Below, in pieces: positions 23,520-31,584 of a stretch of DNA of 64,000 bases (position 1 is the first letter of the stretch; each line of letters starts with the position of its first letter). Source of the stretch: Methylobacterium soli (GTDB lineage: Bacteria > Pseudomonadota > Alphaproteobacteria > Rhizobiales > Beijerinckiaceae). The position numbers were made by a program, and so were the translations under genes. Under the pieces are notes generated by a model. It ran no database searches, had not been told where the DNA came from, and saw only the letters and a program-made list of their open reading frames with translations. The stretch is from NCBI RefSeq assembly GCF_008806385.1, contig NZ_VZZK01000004.1, positions 179,488 to 243,487 on the forward strand, written 5' to 3'.

Positions 23520-23573
23520 GTTCGCGAGATCTTGACCGCTCGCAAGATCTTGACCGTTCGTCGGATCTTGGAC
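23520..23573. repeat. 18-bp tandem repeat, three copies
   Basis: GTTCGCGAGATCTTGACC and two diverged copies follow the stop of the previous gene. In one forward frame they encode (V/A)R(E/K/R)IL(T/D) units, but a real protein there is doubtful. Confidence 0.8.
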
Positions 23574-23710
23574 GTGCGCATATCCAGCGTCCGGTCGCGG
23601 ATGCGGGGAGATCGGCCGCGCCGGCGGGACTGATCCGCGCATGGGGTGGAAACGACCGAACCGATACGCTTCCAAAGCGTTCCTAGCTGCCGATAAGGAG
23701 AATACGCGAC

Positions 23711-24016
23711 ATGAAGGCATTGTGTTTAATTGCGGCCGTGGGTCTCAGCCTGGCGGGGCCAATGAGCCTGGCCTGGGCCCAGCCCTACGGCGGCGGAGAT
23801 TACGGATACCGGGATCGCGACTACGGGCGGGATCGCGACTATGACTCCAGGGATCGCGATAGCAGGCCCAGAGGGCGCGCGTATGGCTTCGATGAGCGCG
23901 AGTACCTGCGTTGCAACCCCGACGTTCGCCGCGCCATCGAGCGTGGGCAGATGGAATCGGGCGCCGCGCATTATCGGGTCTTCGGTCGTCGTGAGGGCCG
24001 CCGGCTCAGCTGCTGA
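23711..24016 (+). CDS. Small secreted protein with a C-terminal NPDV-type motif
   Basis: A 101-residue protein. Residues 1-24 are a Sec signal peptide (cleavage after AWA). A tyrosine/arginine/aspartate repeat (YRDRDYGRDRDYDSRDRDS) follows. The C-terminal third, EYLRCNPDVRRAIERGQMES and then GAAHYRVFGRREGR, matches a short helical repeat (YLxxNPDVxxAVxxG...HYxxxGxxEGR) that I know from bacterial glycosyltransferases and adhesin-like proteins. Here a single copy stands alone in the periplasm. AAGGAG lies 9 bp before the ATG. Confidence 0.65.
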   Translation: MKALCLIAAVGLSLAGPMSLAWAQPYGGGDYGYRDRDYGRDRDYDSRDRDSRPRGRAYGFDEREYLRCNPDVRRAIERGQMESGAAHYRVFGRREGRRLSC

Positions 24017-24158
24017 TCGGCGGTCGGAGCGTCGCTGACGTCACCGGATGGCGTCGATGCGGCAGGGACGTAACGCGGGCATGGCCCCGCGCCACGTCCC
24101 TGCCTGGCGGCCCGTCAGAGCCGATCCGACGCGGAGCAATGCCCGCGCGCGGGCCGCC

Positions 24159-24401
24159 CTAACCCGGTGCGCCCTGGCCGAGGTTGAGAAGCAGCGCGAC
24201 CCTGTCGGCCAGCGCCGTCACGGCGGTTCCGGGATTCTCGGAACCGAAGGTCGCGACCGCGACATGCATGCCGAGGACCGGCACGAAGACCAACGCCATC
24301 ATGAAAACGATCACAGCGATGCTGTGGTCGCTTCGACGCGCAGGGCTGCCCGAGACGGGGCGCCGGGCGGAGCGGCTCGGGAGCGATTTGGGACGAAACA
24401 T
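24159..24401 (-). CDS. Hypothetical single-pass membrane protein
   Basis: An 80-residue protein with a basic, Ser/Arg-rich N terminus, one transmembrane helix (IAVIVFMMALVFVPVLGMHVAVATF) and a short C-terminal segment. GAGGTGAG precedes the ATG. Function unknown. Confidence 0.5.
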   Translation of the reverse strand: MFRPKSLPSRSARRPVSGSPARRSDHSIAVIVFMMALVFVPVLGMHVAVATFGSENPGTAVTALADRVALLLNLGQGAPG

Positions 24402-24734
24402 GGCTCACCTCGTTTGGGACTGGCCGCCAAGGCCGGTCGCGGGCGAGCCGGATCCGACGATCAGGCGCGCGTCACGCGGTCAGCCAAGAGCGGCGAGGTC
24501 GATCGACTACTGTCGTCGGGCATTGGGTTGTTCGGTTCCTGAGGAGCCGCACGACGCCGGACGGGCGCATGCGGACGATGTGCTGATGATCTGCGACGGC
24601 GGCTTCGTCAAGCCATGTCGCGCCCTTGCCCGCAGGGGGCCTCGCGGGCCGGACGACGAGCCGTCCGCCCTCTCAACGGCGGGGGCAGCGGAGCGTTCCC
24701 ATCGCGCCGGGGACCGGGGAATGATCCGCAATCC
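24402..24734. other. Intergenic stretch with no convincing gene
   Basis: About 330 bp between two small membrane-protein genes on the minus strand. Reading frames here are Arg/Pro/Ser-rich shadows. I see no promoter or terminator I would defend. Confidence 0.45.
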
Positions 24735-25031
24735 TCAAGGTGCCGGGCGCTCCGGGTGGTCGCACCGGTAGGGACGCCCGTCCTCCGCCCGGACATGCGT
24801 GACGCGGCCGCCGGCGTTGCGGCACTCGGTGGCGAAGGCCGACAGCGCCCCGCGCTCGGACAGGGCCAGGCTGAGGGGCGTCAGCGTCACGATCAGCAGG
24901 AACCAGGCGATCAGGCCGAGCACCCACCCGTTCGGCTTGCCCGGGCTCGGCGGCCGATCCGGCCATCCCGGCTGGGGTGGGGGCGGCCCCAGGAAGGCCA
25001 GGCTGAGTCCGAGCCAGACGGTTGCGTTCAT
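24735..25031 (-). CDS. Hypothetical membrane protein
   Basis: A 98-residue protein with two hydrophobic segments (TVWLGLSLAFLG and NGWVLGLIAWFLLIVTLTPLSLAL) separated by a Pro-rich loop (PPPPQPGWPDRPPSPGK), then a soluble tail with two Cys (ECRNAGG, YRCDHP). The start codon lies at a 14-bp tandem duplication. No family recognised. Confidence 0.5.
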   Translation of the reverse strand: MNATVWLGLSLAFLGPPPPQPGWPDRPPSPGKPNGWVLGLIAWFLLIVTLTPLSLALSERGALSAFATECRNAGGRVTHVRAEDGRPYRCDHPERPAP

Positions 25032-25056
25032 GAGCGATCCCGCATGAGCGATCCCG
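25029..25056. repeat. 14-bp tandem duplication across a start codon
   Basis: CATGAGCGATCCCG occurs twice in direct succession. On the minus strand the outer copy makes ATG CGG GAT CGC TCA TGA, a five-codon frame whose stop overlaps the ATG of the gene at 25031. Confidence 0.85.
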
Positions 25057-25234
25057 AGAGCGCGAGCCGGGTGGCAAGTCTGGCCGAAGCGGATCACAGC
25101 CCAGGCGTCGAATTCTGCTCTCAATCTCCGCCAGTCGGAACCGATCTGCGGCCATAGGAAGCAGCCGGATGCACCAGCGGCCGTGCTCGAAGCGACGAGG
25201 CCGGGTCGGGCAAGGCGAGGCAGAGTGCCCGCCG

Positions 25235-25468
25235 TCAGGCGTGTTCGAGCTCCAAGGCGAGATCGGTCAGGTAGGCGGCGATCCGGCGGCCCGCCGCGGC
25301 ATCGCTGCAATCGACCCAGAAACCCACCGCGAGCGTCTCGCCCTCGTGCTGGCGCAGGACCGATTCGGCCATCAGCGCCACCTCGCGCTCGGTGGCGGCC
25401 GAGACTGTCCGCACCGCGTCGGGGGCGGCGATGGTGACCCGGTAGACGCTCGTCAGCATGGTCGACAT
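25235..25468 (-). CDS. Hypothetical protein
   Basis: A 77-residue protein, MSTMLTSVYRVTIAAPDAVR..., with a beta strand, a helix and a second strand-helix unit (LAVGFWVDCSDAAAGRRIAAYLTDLALELEHA). GGAGGGA lies 3-9 bp before the ATG. No family recognised. Confidence 0.5.
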   Translation of the reverse strand: MSTMLTSVYRVTIAAPDAVRTVSAATEREVALMAESVLRQHEGETLAVGFWVDCSDAAAGRRIAAYLTDLALELEHA

Positions 25469-25698
25469 GCTCCCTCCGTCGTCACGCACGATTCGGAGCA
25501 CAGCCCGGCCGTCGCAAGCTCCCTCAACGGCTGCCCGAGCCGAACGGATCCATCGGCCGTCACGGAATTCGTCCTGGGCCGTCGCCGGCCACTGGGCGGC
25601 ACCGCCCGCACCGGCGGACCGAGCCTGGGAGTGCCTGGACAACCCGCCGAGGCCGGGGTCTGGATAGCGGGACAGGGGATGATCGAGTCGAGGCAGGG

Positions 25699-26889
25699 AT
25701 GCGATCCACCGCTTGGTCCGCCGCCCTCCTGTTCGCGGTCTGCGCGAGCGCCGCGGCGGATGACGGTCGCGGGCTGCGGCGTGGCGGCAACCCGGCCGAC
25801 GTCAGCATCTCGGGCCTGTCCTCGGGGGCCGCCATGGCGGTCCAGTACGCGGTGGCCCATTCCGGCTCCGTCACCGGCGTGGGCTCCGTCGCGGGGCCGC
25901 TCTGGGGCTGCGCCGAGGGCAGCCTCTCGCGGGCGGTGAATGCGTGCCTGTGCGGGCGCGGGCCGCTGCCCGCGACGCTCGATGCCGCCCGCCGTCTCGC
26001 CGCCGATGGCGCGATCGACGCTCCCGCCGCGGGCCTCCCGCGACGGCTGCGGCGGGCCTACCTGTTCCAGAGCCCGGCTGACGAGACCGTGGCGGCGGCA
26101 TCCGGCGCGGCGAACGCGGCCTTTCTGGCGGATTTCATCGGACACCCCCCGGAGATCGACCGGGGCAATGCTCGGGATGGGAGCGACCGGGCGGGCCACG
26201 GGATCATCGCGCCCGGCCCCGGGACCGATGCCTGCACGGTCGATGGCCGGGAGACGAACTTCATCCGCAGCTGCGGGGCCGAGGACAATGCGGGACGGAT
26301 GTTCCACGCGCTGTTCGGCGAGGGGTCAGGCGACGCGCCGGGCCGGCGGATCGACGCCATCCCGGAGAGCGAGATCTGGAGCTTCGACCAGCGCGGCCTG
26401 ATCGACGCTGCCCGGGTGGAGCGTCCGTCGATCGCCGACGATTCCCTCAACGTGTTCTGGATCCCGACGACGAGCCCGCGCCGCCGCAACCTCGATATGG
26501 CGGACCGGGGCTACCTCTACGTCCCGCCATCCTGCCGCAGCGCCGGGAGCGCCTGCCGGGTCCACGTCGCGCTGCATGGCTGCCGGCAGGACGCCCGGAC
26601 TTTCGCCCTCCGGGCCGGCTACAACAACTGGGCGGAGGCCTACCGGACCATCGTGGTCTATCCGGCGATCGCCCCGGGCCAATCCCTGCCCGGGGCCGTC
26701 TGCGAAGCGCCGCCCCTCAGCGAGGCGGTCGATGCCGCCTGGTTCGAGCCCAATCCCAACGGCTGCTGGGATTGGTGGGGCTATCTCGACACCGCGTCCC
26801 GCAGGGGCCGCTATCTCACCAGGGCGGCCCCCCAGATGCGGGTGCTCGACGCGATCATCGCCGCCGTGACCGCGCCGAGACCGGATTGA
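25699..26889 (+). CDS. Secreted PHB depolymerase, circularly permuted (Penicillium funiculosum type)
   Basis: A 396-residue protein with a Sec signal peptide (cleavage near SAAADD). The lipase box GLSSG with Ser41 lies close to the N terminus (VSISGLSSGAAMAVQYAVAHS), while the oxyanion/HGCRQ segment (HVALHGCRQDARTF) and the aromatic GCWDWWGY lie near the C terminus. That order is the circular permutation of the alpha/beta hydrolase fold known from the fungal enzyme. Several Cys (C72, C83, C85 region and later) fit disulfides of an exported protein. It should attack extracellular or short-chain PHB. Unrelated in fold order to phaZ at 17.8 kb. Confidence 0.8.
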   Translation: MRSTAWSAALLFAVCASAAADDGRGLRRGGNPADVSISGLSSGAAMAVQYAVAHSGSVTGVGSVAGPLWGCAEGSLSRAVNACLCGRGPLPATLDAARRLAADGAIDAPAAGLPRRLRRAYLFQSPADETVAAASGAANAAFLADFIGHPPEIDRGNARDGSDRAGHGIIAPGPGTDACTVDGRETNFIRSCGAEDNAGRMFHALFGEGSGDAPGRRIDAIPESEIWSFDQRGLIDAARVERPSIADDSLNVFWIPTTSPRRRNLDMADRGYLYVPPSCRSAGSACRVHVALHGCRQDARTFALRAGYNNWAEAYRTIVVYPAIAPGQSLPGAVCEAPPLSEAVDAAWFEPNPNGCWDWWGYLDTASRRGRYLTRAAPQMRVLDAIIAAVTAPRPD

Positions 26890-26920
26890 TGCGCCCCGCC
26901 GACACGGCCCGGAGGCCGGC

Positions 26921-27409
26921 TCAGCCTTCCTTGAAGCCGTATTCCGGCACGCCGTCCTCGTTGCCGTAATACTTGTAGGGCAGGAACTTCCCCGAGAGGT
27001 TCATCTTGACCCGGTCGCCCTTGTTGTTGGGCTCGCGCTCCATGGTCATGTTGAAGTCGATGGCCGACATGATGCCGTCGCCGAACTCTTCCTGGATCAG
27101 CTCCTTCCAGGTGGTGCCATAGACCATGACGAGCTCGTAGTAGCGGTAGATCAGCGGGTCGGTGGGCGGCATCTGGGCGATCGACCCGCGATAGGGCGCC
27201 TCGTTGAGCATGCGCTCCTCGGCCGCCGAGAGCCCGAACAGGGCCGCCGCCTTCCTGGCCTGGGCCTTGGGAAGCTTCATCTGGCCCAGGCAGGCGGCCG
27301 TGATGAGGATCGGCGAGAGGCCGCCGATCTCCTCCTGGATGTGCTTCCAGGTCCAGCCCTTCTCCCGCTTGATGTCAAGGAGCTTCTCGGTGAGGTCTTC
27401 GCGCTTCAT
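26921..27409 (-). CDS. cynS: Cyanase (cyanate hydratase)
   Basis: A 162-residue enzyme that converts cyanate and bicarbonate to ammonia and CO2. The catalytic triad is intact: R89, E92 and S115 (E. coli R96, E99, S122) in YRYYELVMVYG and GDGIMSAIDF. The N-terminal helix-turn-helix-like domain (KREKGWTWKHIQEEIGG) is also present. The family normally forms decamers in the cytosol. An ABC importer lies upstream on the same strand but 460 bp away, so linkage to transport is possible rather than shown. Confidence 0.95.
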   Translation of the reverse strand: MKREDLTEKLLDIKREKGWTWKHIQEEIGGLSPILITAACLGQMKLPKAQARKAAALFGLSAAEERMLNEAPYRGSIAQMPPTDPLIYRYYELVMVYGTTWKELIQEEFGDGIMSAIDFNMTMEREPNNKGDRVKMNLSGKFLPYKYYGNEDGVPEYGFKEG

Positions 27410-27445
27410 GGCTCGTCTCCGGTGGTTGGCGCTGCCGACGCGTCG

Positions 27446-27470
27446 CGCCGCAGCCTGTCCGGCTGCGGCG
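27446..27470 (-). promoter_or_regulatory. Stable hairpin in the cynS leader
   Basis: A perfect 10-bp stem CGCCGCAGCC / GGCTGCGGCG with a TGTCC loop, 37-61 bp upstream of the cynS start. It could be a leader structure or an operator; it has no T-run. Confidence 0.35.
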
Positions 27471-27737
27471 GGCAAGGGGGCCACGCGTGTCCGGATGGCC
27501 CGGATGCGTGGGATTTCGGTTCGATCGAGAGGGTCTGGGTGATGCCGGCCCGGCGAACGGCACCGGGTTCGGGCCCGAACCTGATCGCGATCGGCATCGG
27601 CGTCAGAGAACGGGCGCCACCGGGGGTCGACGGGCTTGCCGGGACATGGGCCATAAGGCGCCTCGTGGAGATCGAAACCTCCTCCGCGCGGCAAGCGGCA
27701 TGCCAGACGATCGGGGTGATGGGCCGGTTGAAACAAC

Positions 27738-27778
27738 GCCGCACCGGGACCGTCGGGACCACGCGATCTCGGTGCGGC
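27738..27778 (-). terminator. Possible terminator of the ABC operon
   Basis: GCCGCACCG / CGGTGCGGC (9-bp stem, 23-nt loop), about 95 bp after the stop of the ATPase gene. On the minus strand it is followed by GTTGTTTC, only weakly U-rich. Confidence 0.35.
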
Positions 27779-27871
27779 ACGAGAGGCCGGACCGTGTCGA
27801 AGGATTGCGCCGGGTGCGCGAAACCGAGGTCGAGGCGGATGCCCGGGATGCGGCGGCCCCGGAACGCGCGC

Positions 27872-28666
27872 CTAATCCACCGCGGCGCCGTGCAGCTCGG
27901 CATCGGTGAAGCGCTTCTGCTCCTCCATGACCAGGGCCGCGAGCTCGCGCTTGAGGGCGTTGAACGCGCCGGATGCGGTGTCGCGCGGGCGCGGGATCTC
28001 CACCACGAGGTCGCGCTTGATGCGCCCCGGCCGGTAGGTCATCACCAGGATCCGGTCGGCGAGGTAGATCGCCTCCTCGATCGAGTGGGTGACGAACACG
28101 ATGGTCTTGCGGGATTCGGCCCAGATCCGCAGCAACTCGTCCTGCAGGGTGCGCCGGGTGAGGGCATCGAGGGCCCCGAAGGGCTCGTCCATCAGCATCA
28201 CTGGCGGATCGAGGGCGAGAATGCGCGCGATGGCGACGCGCTGGCGCATGCCGCCGGACAGGTCCTTCGGATAGCGCTTGCGGAAATCGGACAGGCCGAG
28301 CTTCGCCACGATGCGGTCGACCGTGACGGCGGCCTCGGACCGGTCCACGCCCTTGATGTCGAGGCCGAAGCGGACATTGTCCTCGACGTTCATCCAGGGA
28401 AACAGCGCGTATTCCTGGAAGACCATCCCGCGCTCGGGGCCCGGCTCCACGATCGGGGCTCCCCCGAGGGTGATCGCGCCTTCGGTGAGCGGCGTGAAGC
28501 CCGCCACGGCATTGAGCAGGGTGGACTTGCCGCAGCCCGACGGCCCGAGCAGGCAGAGGAACTGCCCCTCCGGCACGGTGGCGCTGATGTCCTGCAGGGC
28601 CGCGACCGCGCCGCTGCCGCTGCCGAACACCTTGCTGGCGTTGGCGATGACGATTTCTGCCGACAT
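27872..28666 (-). CDS. ABC transporter ATP-binding protein, NitT/TauT type
   Basis: A 264-residue ATPase. Walker A GPSGCGKST, Q-loop in VFQEYALFPW, signature LSGGMRQR, Walker B VMLMDEP and the switch His in VFVTHS are all present. It belongs with the SsuB/TauB/NrtD group that energises nitrate, sulfonate, taurine, cyanate or pyrimidine import. Its gene is third in a compact operon (binding protein, permease, ATPase), 16 bp after the permease gene. Substrate specificity must come from the binding protein. Confidence 0.9.
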   Translation of the reverse strand: MSAEIVIANASKVFGSGSGAVAALQDISATVPEGQFLCLLGPSGCGKSTLLNAVAGFTPLTEGAITLGGAPIVEPGPERGMVFQEYALFPWMNVEDNVRFGLDIKGVDRSEAAVTVDRIVAKLGLSDFRKRYPKDLSGGMRQRVAIARILALDPPVMLMDEPFGALDALTRRTLQDELLRIWAESRKTIVFVTHSIEEAIYLADRILVMTYRPGRIKRDLVVEIPRPRDTASGAFNALKRELAALVMEEQKRFTDAELHGAAVD

Positions 28667-28682
28667 GCGGAGGGGTCCGGGC

Positions 28683-29492
28683 TCAGCGTTCAAGGCCGCG
28701 ATGCCAGCGCAGCAGGTGGTCGTTGAGGCGCGACATGCCGCCATCGATGATGAGGCCGAGGATTCCGATCGTCAGCATGCCGCCGATGATCTTGTCGGAC
28801 CACATGTACTCGCGCGCCTCGAGGATGCGGTAGCCGAGCCCGTCCGAGACCGCGATCATCTCGGCCACGATCACCACGATGAAGGCCGTGCCGATGCCGA
28901 TCCGCATCCCGGCGAGCACGAAGGGGCTCGCGGCCGGCAGGATCACGCGGCGGAACATCGTCCAGGAATTCGCCCCGAGGTTGCGCGCCGCCCGGATATA
29001 GATCGAATCGACCTGCCGCACGCCCGCGATGGTGTTGACGAGCACGGGGAAGAAGGTGCCGAGCGCGATCAGGAACAGGGCCGGCGGGTTGCCGAGCCCG
29101 AACCAGACGATGGCGAGCGGGATATAGGCGATCGGCGGGATCGGCCGCAGGATCTCCAGGAGCGGGCTGAACAGGCCGTAGAGCCGGTCGCTGGTGCCGA
29201 GCAGGAGCCCCACCGGCACGGCGAGCCCGGCCCCGATCAGGAAGCCGCTGAGGACGCGGGCGAGGCTCGCCACCGCATCGTGCGGCATCTCGCCGGAGAA
29301 CAGCCAGGCCAGGTAGCTCTGGCTGCCGGGCTCGTAGGGCAGCCCGGGCAGGAGCCCGGAATACCACTTCATCGCCACCGCGCTCGGTGGCGGCAGCACG
29401 ATCGGGGAGAACACGCCGGCGCGGCTCAGGATTTCCCAGAGGACCAGGAGGGCGATCGGAACGATGGCGCCGCGGAACCGGGACAGGGACAT
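28683..29492 (-). CDS. ABC transporter permease, NitT/TauT type
   Basis: A 269-residue inner-membrane protein with about six membrane segments. The BPD-transporter EAA loop reads AARNLGANSWTMFRRVILPAASPFVLAGMRIG, which contacts the ATPase. The SsuC/TauC-like region ILRPIPPIAYIPLAIVWFGLGN is typical. The start at 29492 lies 8 bp after the stop of the binding-protein gene, so translation is probably coupled. Confidence 0.9.
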   Translation of the reverse strand: MSLSRFRGAIVPIALLVLWEILSRAGVFSPIVLPPPSAVAMKWYSGLLPGLPYEPGSQSYLAWLFSGEMPHDAVASLARVLSGFLIGAGLAVPVGLLLGTSDRLYGLFSPLLEILRPIPPIAYIPLAIVWFGLGNPPALFLIALGTFFPVLVNTIAGVRQVDSIYIRAARNLGANSWTMFRRVILPAASPFVLAGMRIGIGTAFIVVIVAEMIAVSDGLGYRILEAREYMWSDKIIGGMLTIGILGLIIDGGMSRLNDHLLRWHRGLER

Positions 29493-29500
29493 CCTGGCCC

Positions 29501-30481
29501 TCAATTCGTCTTGAGGTCGGCTTTGGCCTTCTCGAGCATGTCGAGCTTCACCCACTCAGCATCGCTCTTGGGCGGGTTCACCATCTTCCCGAGACCGTAC
29601 TTCATCATGTAATCGGTCGTGATCTGCATGTGCCCGGCCGGGACGTCGTAGGTGTACTTCGCGTTGGCCATGCCGTCGCGGAAATCCTGGCTCGTGAGCT
29701 GGCCCTTGAAGACCTGCTCGCGCACGTATTTCTCGGCCAGGGCCGGATCATCGATGAAGGCCTTGGTGGCGGCCACGAACAGCTTGAGGACGCGGGCGGC
29801 CACCTCGGGCCGCTCGTTGTACATCTTCTCGGTCATCACGAGAGGGCGCACCGGCACGCCGATCGGCGTGTCGTAGGGCTTGACCACCTCGGCCGCGTAG
29901 CCGGCGCTGATCGCCTGGGTGGATTGCGGCTCGCTCTGGCAGATGATGTCGACGTATTTCTGCGCCAGCGCCTGGTTCAGGTCGGCGTAATTGTTGAAGT
30001 AGGTCAGCTGCACGTCCTTGCCGGGCCGCTCGGACCAGGTCATCCCGTGCTTGTCGAGTTCGGCCAGCAGCATCAGGTCCTGCGTGCCGCCCCGCACGGT
30101 GGCGACCTTGAGGCCCTTCACGTCGGCGAGCGACTTGATCTCGAGATCGGGCCGGCGGAGGATCCGCACGCCGCCATTGGCGAAGCCCGCCACCACGTAG
30201 AGCTTCACGCCGTTGCCGCGCGCCGCCACCGCGCCGTCCGCGCCCGAGGCCGAGATGTCGATCTGGTCGACCGCCATGGCGGGGTAGATGTCGGCGCCCT
30301 TGGCGAAGACCCGCTCGTCGATCTTGAGGCCGAATTTCGGCGCGATCTCCTTCATGTAGGAGATCGCGCCGTAATGGGCGAATTTCAGGTTTCCGAGGCG
30401 GACGAGGTCGTCGGCCCGGGACGGGACCGTCATCGCGAGGGCGAACAGGGCCGCGCAGGCCGTCGTGGCGCGCAAGATCAT
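29501..30481 (-). CDS. ABC transporter substrate-binding protein, NMT1/THI5-like
   Basis: A 326-residue periplasmic protein with a Sec signal (MILRATTACAALFALAMTVPSRAD). The two-lobed NMT1/SsuA-like fold is recognisable from ANGGVRILRRPDLEIKSLADVKGLKVATVRGGTQDLML and YFNNYADLNQALAQKYVDIICQSEPQS. Members bind nitrate, alkanesulfonates, taurine, cyanate, thiamin precursors or other small acids; the ligand cannot be told by eye. It is the first gene of the operon and is divergent, by about 115 bp, from the sugar-acid-like gene cluster, so the importer could supply that pathway or, less directly, cyanate for cynS. Confidence 0.85.
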   Translation of the reverse strand: MILRATTACAALFALAMTVPSRADDLVRLGNLKFAHYGAISYMKEIAPKFGLKIDERVFAKGADIYPAMAVDQIDISASGADGAVAARGNGVKLYVVAGFANGGVRILRRPDLEIKSLADVKGLKVATVRGGTQDLMLLAELDKHGMTWSERPGKDVQLTYFNNYADLNQALAQKYVDIICQSEPQSTQAISAGYAAEVVKPYDTPIGVPVRPLVMTEKMYNERPEVAARVLKLFVAATKAFIDDPALAEKYVREQVFKGQLTSQDFRDGMANAKYTYDVPAGHMQITTDYMMKYGLGKMVNPPKSDAEWVKLDMLEKAKADLKTN

Positions 30482-30596
30482 CGTTTCCTCCGACGGGGGT
30501 CGTGCGCCCCCTGTTGCTGCGCCCGTGGAAACGAACGCCGTTACATTGACTAGGCGAGGGCCTTGCTGAAAGTAAAGCGGGCGTAGGGTATGGGTC

Positions 30597-31523
30597 GTGA
30601 CAAAGCACAACGAGATCCGCCGCGTGGCGGTGGTCGGCTGCGGGACCGTGGGGGCGAGTTGGGCCGCCCTCTTCACCGCGCACGGGCTCGACGTCGCCGC
30701 GACCGACCCGGATCCAGGCAGCTCTGAGCGCCTGAGCGCCTTCGTAGCGCAGGCGCGCGCCCAGCTCGCCGAATTCGGCCTGGCCGGCGAGGGCCGGCTC
30801 ACCTTCCATCCGGAGCTGGAAGCGGCGGTCGCGGACGCGGATTTCGTCCAGGAGAACGCACCCGAGGCCGAGGGGCTGAAGCGCGCGCTGCTGGCCCGGC
30901 TCGACACGCTGCTGCCCCCCGGAGCGATCATCGCGTCCAGCACCTCGGCGATGCTGCGCAGCGCCATCGTGGCGGATTGCGCGCGGCCGGAGCGGGTCGT
31001 GGTCGCGCACCCGTTCAACCCGCCCCACCTGGTGCCGCTGGTCGAGATCGTGGCGGGCGATCCCGATATCGGCGCGCGCGCGGCCGCCTTCTACCGCGGG
31101 CTCGGGCGCCGGCCCGTCATCCTGGCCCGCGAGATGCCGGGGCACATCGCCAACCGCCTCGCCTCCGCCCTCTACCGGGAGGCCGTGAACCTCGTGGCCG
31201 AGGGCGTCGCCAGCGTGGCCGACATCGATGCGGCCCTCTGCAACGGGCCCGGCCTGCGCTGGGCCGCGATGGGGCCGCACATGACCTATCATCTCGGGGG
31301 CGGGGAGGGCGGCATCCGCCACTATCTCGACCATCTCGGCCCGAGCCAGGTCCGCCGCTGGGCGAGCCTGGGCAACCCCGAACTCGACGCGGCCGTGAAG
31401 GACCGGATCGTGGCGGGGATCGAGGCCGAGGCGCAGGGGCGCCCGATCGCGGAACTGGAGAGCCGGCGCGACCGGGCCCTGATCGAGATCCTGAAGGCCC
31501 GCACCGAAGTGGCGGGCCGATGA
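30597..31523 (+). CDS. 3-hydroxyacyl-CoA dehydrogenase-like / L-gulonate 3-dehydrogenase-like oxidoreductase
   Basis: A 308-residue NAD-dependent dehydrogenase of the HAD superfamily. The Rossmann motif is VGCGTVGASWA, with an acidic residue after beta-2 (ATDPD) for NAD preference. SSTSAMLRS, HPFNPPHLVPLVEIV (catalytic His) and PGHIANRLASAL (conserved Asn) are in place. The size (about 310 residues, one HAD domain) fits lambda-crystallin/L-gulonate or carnitine dehydrogenases rather than fatty acid beta-oxidation. The start is GTG. First gene of the rightward catabolic cluster. Confidence 0.8.
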   Translation: MTKHNEIRRVAVVGCGTVGASWAALFTAHGLDVAATDPDPGSSERLSAFVAQARAQLAEFGLAGEGRLTFHPELEAAVADADFVQENAPEAEGLKRALLARLDTLLPPGAIIASSTSAMLRSAIVADCARPERVVVAHPFNPPHLVPLVEIVAGDPDIGARAAAFYRGLGRRPVILAREMPGHIANRLASALYREAVNLVAEGVASVADIDAALCNGPGLRWAAMGPHMTYHLGGGEGGIRHYLDHLGPSQVRRWASLGNPELDAAVKDRIVAGIEAEAQGRPIAELESRRDRALIEILKARTEVAGR

Positions 31524-31584
31524 GACGACCGGCGGCTCCGATCCCGGGAGCCCGAGACGCGACGATATCCGGAAAGGTGACGCC

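Larger units (their letters stand above)
27410..27871. other. Intergenic stretch between cynS and the ABC operon
   Basis: About 460 bp with no convincing gene. It holds two inverted repeats: CGCCGCAGCC / GGCTGCGGCG at 27446-27470 (10-bp stem, 5-nt loop), in the cynS leader, and a 9-bp stem at 27738-27778 behind the ABC operon. Confidence 0.5.

Noticed and set aside
23494..23633. Small protein across the 18-bp repeat
   Set aside because: Arg/Leu-rich frame without a ribosome binding site; the repeat alone explains the open frame.
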